A stretch of 6,519 nucleotides of DNA from the NCBI GenBank assembly GCA_902803265.1, contig CADCPD010000161.1, positions 1 through 6,519 on the forward strand. Reading direction: 5' to 3'. Source of the DNA: an uncultured bacterium (GTDB taxonomy: Bacteria; Cyanobacteriota; Vampirovibrionia; Gastranaerophilales; Gastranaerophilaceae). The notes beneath the pieces were generated by a model. That model was not told where the DNA came from. It saw only the letters and a list, made by a program, of their open reading frames with translations, and searched no databases. Made by a program: the position numbers and the translations under genes. Shown here one piece after another: positions 4,916 through 6,519 of this stretch (the first letter of the stretch is position 1; the number at the start of each line of letters is the position of its first letter).

Positions 4916-6519
4916 TTGAAAATAGTTGGGATATATAAAAAATTAGGAATACTTTGCTTGCTTTTAGGCTTGATTATATTTTCAAATCAACCTGCAAACG
5001 CTATTGAAGACAAATCTTATACACAAAACAATCAAAAATCAACTGCCAGCCAAGAAACTAAATTTATCAAAGATATTGAAATCACAGGAACAAATGCTAT
5101 TAACCCCGAATACGTTTACGGATTACTTGATATACAAACTGGTGATGAATACAGCGTAAGCGCTATCCAAAGAAACCTTAAGAATATATATGCTACAGGT
5201 TATTTTACAGAAAGAATGAAAGCTATTCCTATCGCAAATTCAGACAATACAATAACTGTAAAAATAATACTTGAAGAAAATGTTCCGGTTACAGACTTCT
5301 TAATTGAAGGGAACTCGGTAATTCCGACTGAAGAAATTTTAAAATTCTTATTACCACTAAAAGGACAACCCCAAAATTATGCTCAACTAAATGAAACAAT
5401 TGAAAAAATCCAAAACTATTATGCTGAAAAAGGCTATATTTTAGCCAGAATAAGCTCTCTAACAGATGATCCTGACGGTACCCTAAATATTCAAATTTCT
5501 CAAGGTCAAATTAACAAAATACTTATTTCAGGTAACAGAAAAACAAAAGACTATATTATCGAAAGAAATATTTTGTCTGAACCCGGAATGGTTTACAATG
5601 AAAATCTCATCAAGGCTGATTTGGTGAGATTGTACTCTACTCAAGCATTCAAAGATGTAAATCGAGATATTGAACAAAGTAAAGACAACCCTGACAAGTA
5701 TGATGTTACAATAACCGTTGATGAACAAAGAACAGCACAAATTTCAGTTGGCGGCGGTTTAGACAGTGCGACAGGGATTTTTGGGTCTGTAGGTATCAGT
5801 GACAACAACTTCAGAGGCTTAAATCAAAGAGTTGGTCTTAATTTTATGCTAGGTTCCGGTGTAATTCTTAATGATTCTTCTATCGAAAACCATATGAACA
5901 TACAAGCAGAACTTAGTTTCTTTGAACCATATTTTCTAAATGCTGATACATCACTTATGAGTAAGCTTTTCTTTAGAGATTTTGGTTCTTATCAAGTACC
6001 GTTGGCTATTGAACAAAGATTTGGTATACAAGGAACTGCAGCACACGTATGGAAAACAAACAAATACTTAACAACAACTTTTACGGCAGGACTTGAACAA
6101 GTAAATGTAAAAGAAGGTGATTTTGCAAAGATTTCCGCATTATATAAAGCTAACAACATCCCTATATCACAAAGAGCAAAACAACTTGATGGAGGTTTAT
6201 TCTTAACTCTTGCACCGGGTCTTACTTTTGACACAAGAGATAGCTCTATAAACCCAAGAAACGGAATGCTTGCAAATATAAAATTTGAAGAAAATCTCGG
6301 ACTTACAGGAAATACTCATGGAAAATTAACAGGTATGGTAAAACAATACACTCCTATAGCTAGCAAATCCGTATTTTCTTTAACAGCAAAGGCTGGCGGA
6401 AATATCCATGGAGATATGCCTGAAGTTATGGCATACAGATTGGGCGGACCTTATACAATAAGAGGTTACAAAATGAGCGGCGTTGGTACCGGTAATGCTT
6501 TTGTTATGGGTAGCGCAGA
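4916..6519 (+). CDS. bamA: Outer membrane protein assembly factor BamA (Omp85), C-terminus cut by the window
   Basis: BamA inserts and folds beta-barrel proteins in the outer membrane. The frame is open for 534 codons to the window edge. A TTG start is chosen because AGGGA lies just upstream and a signal peptide begins there: basic residues at 2-9, a hydrophobic core at about 10-23, and a likely cut after PANA (Ala29). A short Gln/Ser/Thr linker follows. Three POTRA domains are visible by their repeated pattern, each beginning with a strand ending in G-N or G-T: about 50-122 (IEITGTNAI), 125-198 (FLIEGNSVI) and 200-270 (ILISGNRKT). The barrel starts near GGGLDSATG (279-287), followed by FGSVGISDNNFRG, a strand typical of the family. 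DTRD at 439-442 and the substrate-gating loop motif IRGY at 515-518, preceded by YRLGGPY, mark the Omp85 family firmly. The last strands lie outside the window. Three POTRAs match cyanobacterial Omp85 and Toc75, whereas proteobacterial BamA has five. Confidence 0.95.
   Translation, partial: MKIVGIYKKLGILCLLLGLIIFSNQPANAIEDKSYTQNNQKSTASQETKFIKDIEITGTNAINPEYVYGLLDIQTGDEYSVSAIQRNLKNIYATGYFTERMKAIPIANSDNTITVKIILEENVPVTDFLIEGNSVIPTEEILKFLLPLKGQPQNYAQLNETIEKIQNYYAEKGYILARISSLTDDPDGTLNIQISQGQINKILISGNRKTKDYIIERNILSEPGMVYNENLIKADLVRLYSTQAFKDVNRDIEQSKDNPDKYDVTITVDEQRTAQISVGGGLDSATGIFGSVGISDNNFRGLNQRVGLNFMLGSGVILNDSSIENHMNIQAELSFFEPYFLNADTSLMSKLFFRDFGSYQVPLAIEQRFGIQGTAAHVWKTNKYLTTTFTAGLEQVNVKEGDFAKISALYKANNIPISQRAKQLDGGLFLTLAPGLTFDTRDSSINPRNGMLANIKFEENLGLTGNTHGKLTGMVKQYTPIASKSVFSLTAKAGGNIHGDMPEVMAYRLGGPYTIRGYKMSGVGTGNAFVMGSA

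Noticed and set aside
5528..6234. Two - strand open frames (5528-5740 and 5992-6234) opposite bamA
   Set aside because: The + strand frame carries conserved POTRA and barrel motifs throughout. The antisense frames have no family features.

Overview
The window reads as a piece of a low-GC (roughly 30% by eye), diderm bacterial genome. An outer-membrane assembly protein with a signal peptide shows that the cell has an outer membrane. That protein appears to have three POTRA domains, the arrangement known from cyanobacterial Omp85 proteins. Together with the AT-rich composition, this makes a gut-type non-photosynthetic cyanobacterial relative (Vampirovibrionia/Melainabacteria, order Gastranaerophilales) my best guess. 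This is an inference from family features, not a database result; other AT-rich diderms remain possible.

There are five genes in two divergent groups around a control region at about 4774-4915. To the right, on the + strand, is a 5' portion of bamA (4916 to the window end): a TTG start, a signal peptide, three POTRA domains and most of the beta-barrel up to the conserved IRGY motif. To the left, on the - strand in transcription order, are a MalG/UgpE-type sugar ABC permease (4773-3958), a small soluble histidine kinase with no sensor domain (3903-3220), an unrecognised 232-residue protein (3153-2455), and a large acidic repeat protein (2257 to beyond base 1). The gaps between the - strand genes are 54, 66 and 197 bases. 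The first three could be read as one loose unit. The repeat gene has its own strong ribosome binding site and a long AT-rich leader with two hairpins, so it may be controlled separately.

The most unusual object is the repeat protein. After a roughly 220-residue N-terminal part with a predicted coiled coil and no signal peptide, it has at least 36 consecutive short units of the type [YF]-D-x-x-G. The glycine position recurs every 14 or 16 residues almost without exception. This resembles YD/Rhs or MORN-type beta-hairpin repeats, but the spacing is not that of either family as I know them. Its C-terminus, where any effector or anchor domain would lie, is outside the window.

The genes do not form an obvious known pathway. 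The sugar permease lacks its usual partners here, the kinase has no response regulator beside it, and the function of the two left-hand genes is unknown. No tRNA, rRNA, CRISPR array, transposase or attachment site was seen. No gene-free stretch exceeds 300 bases.
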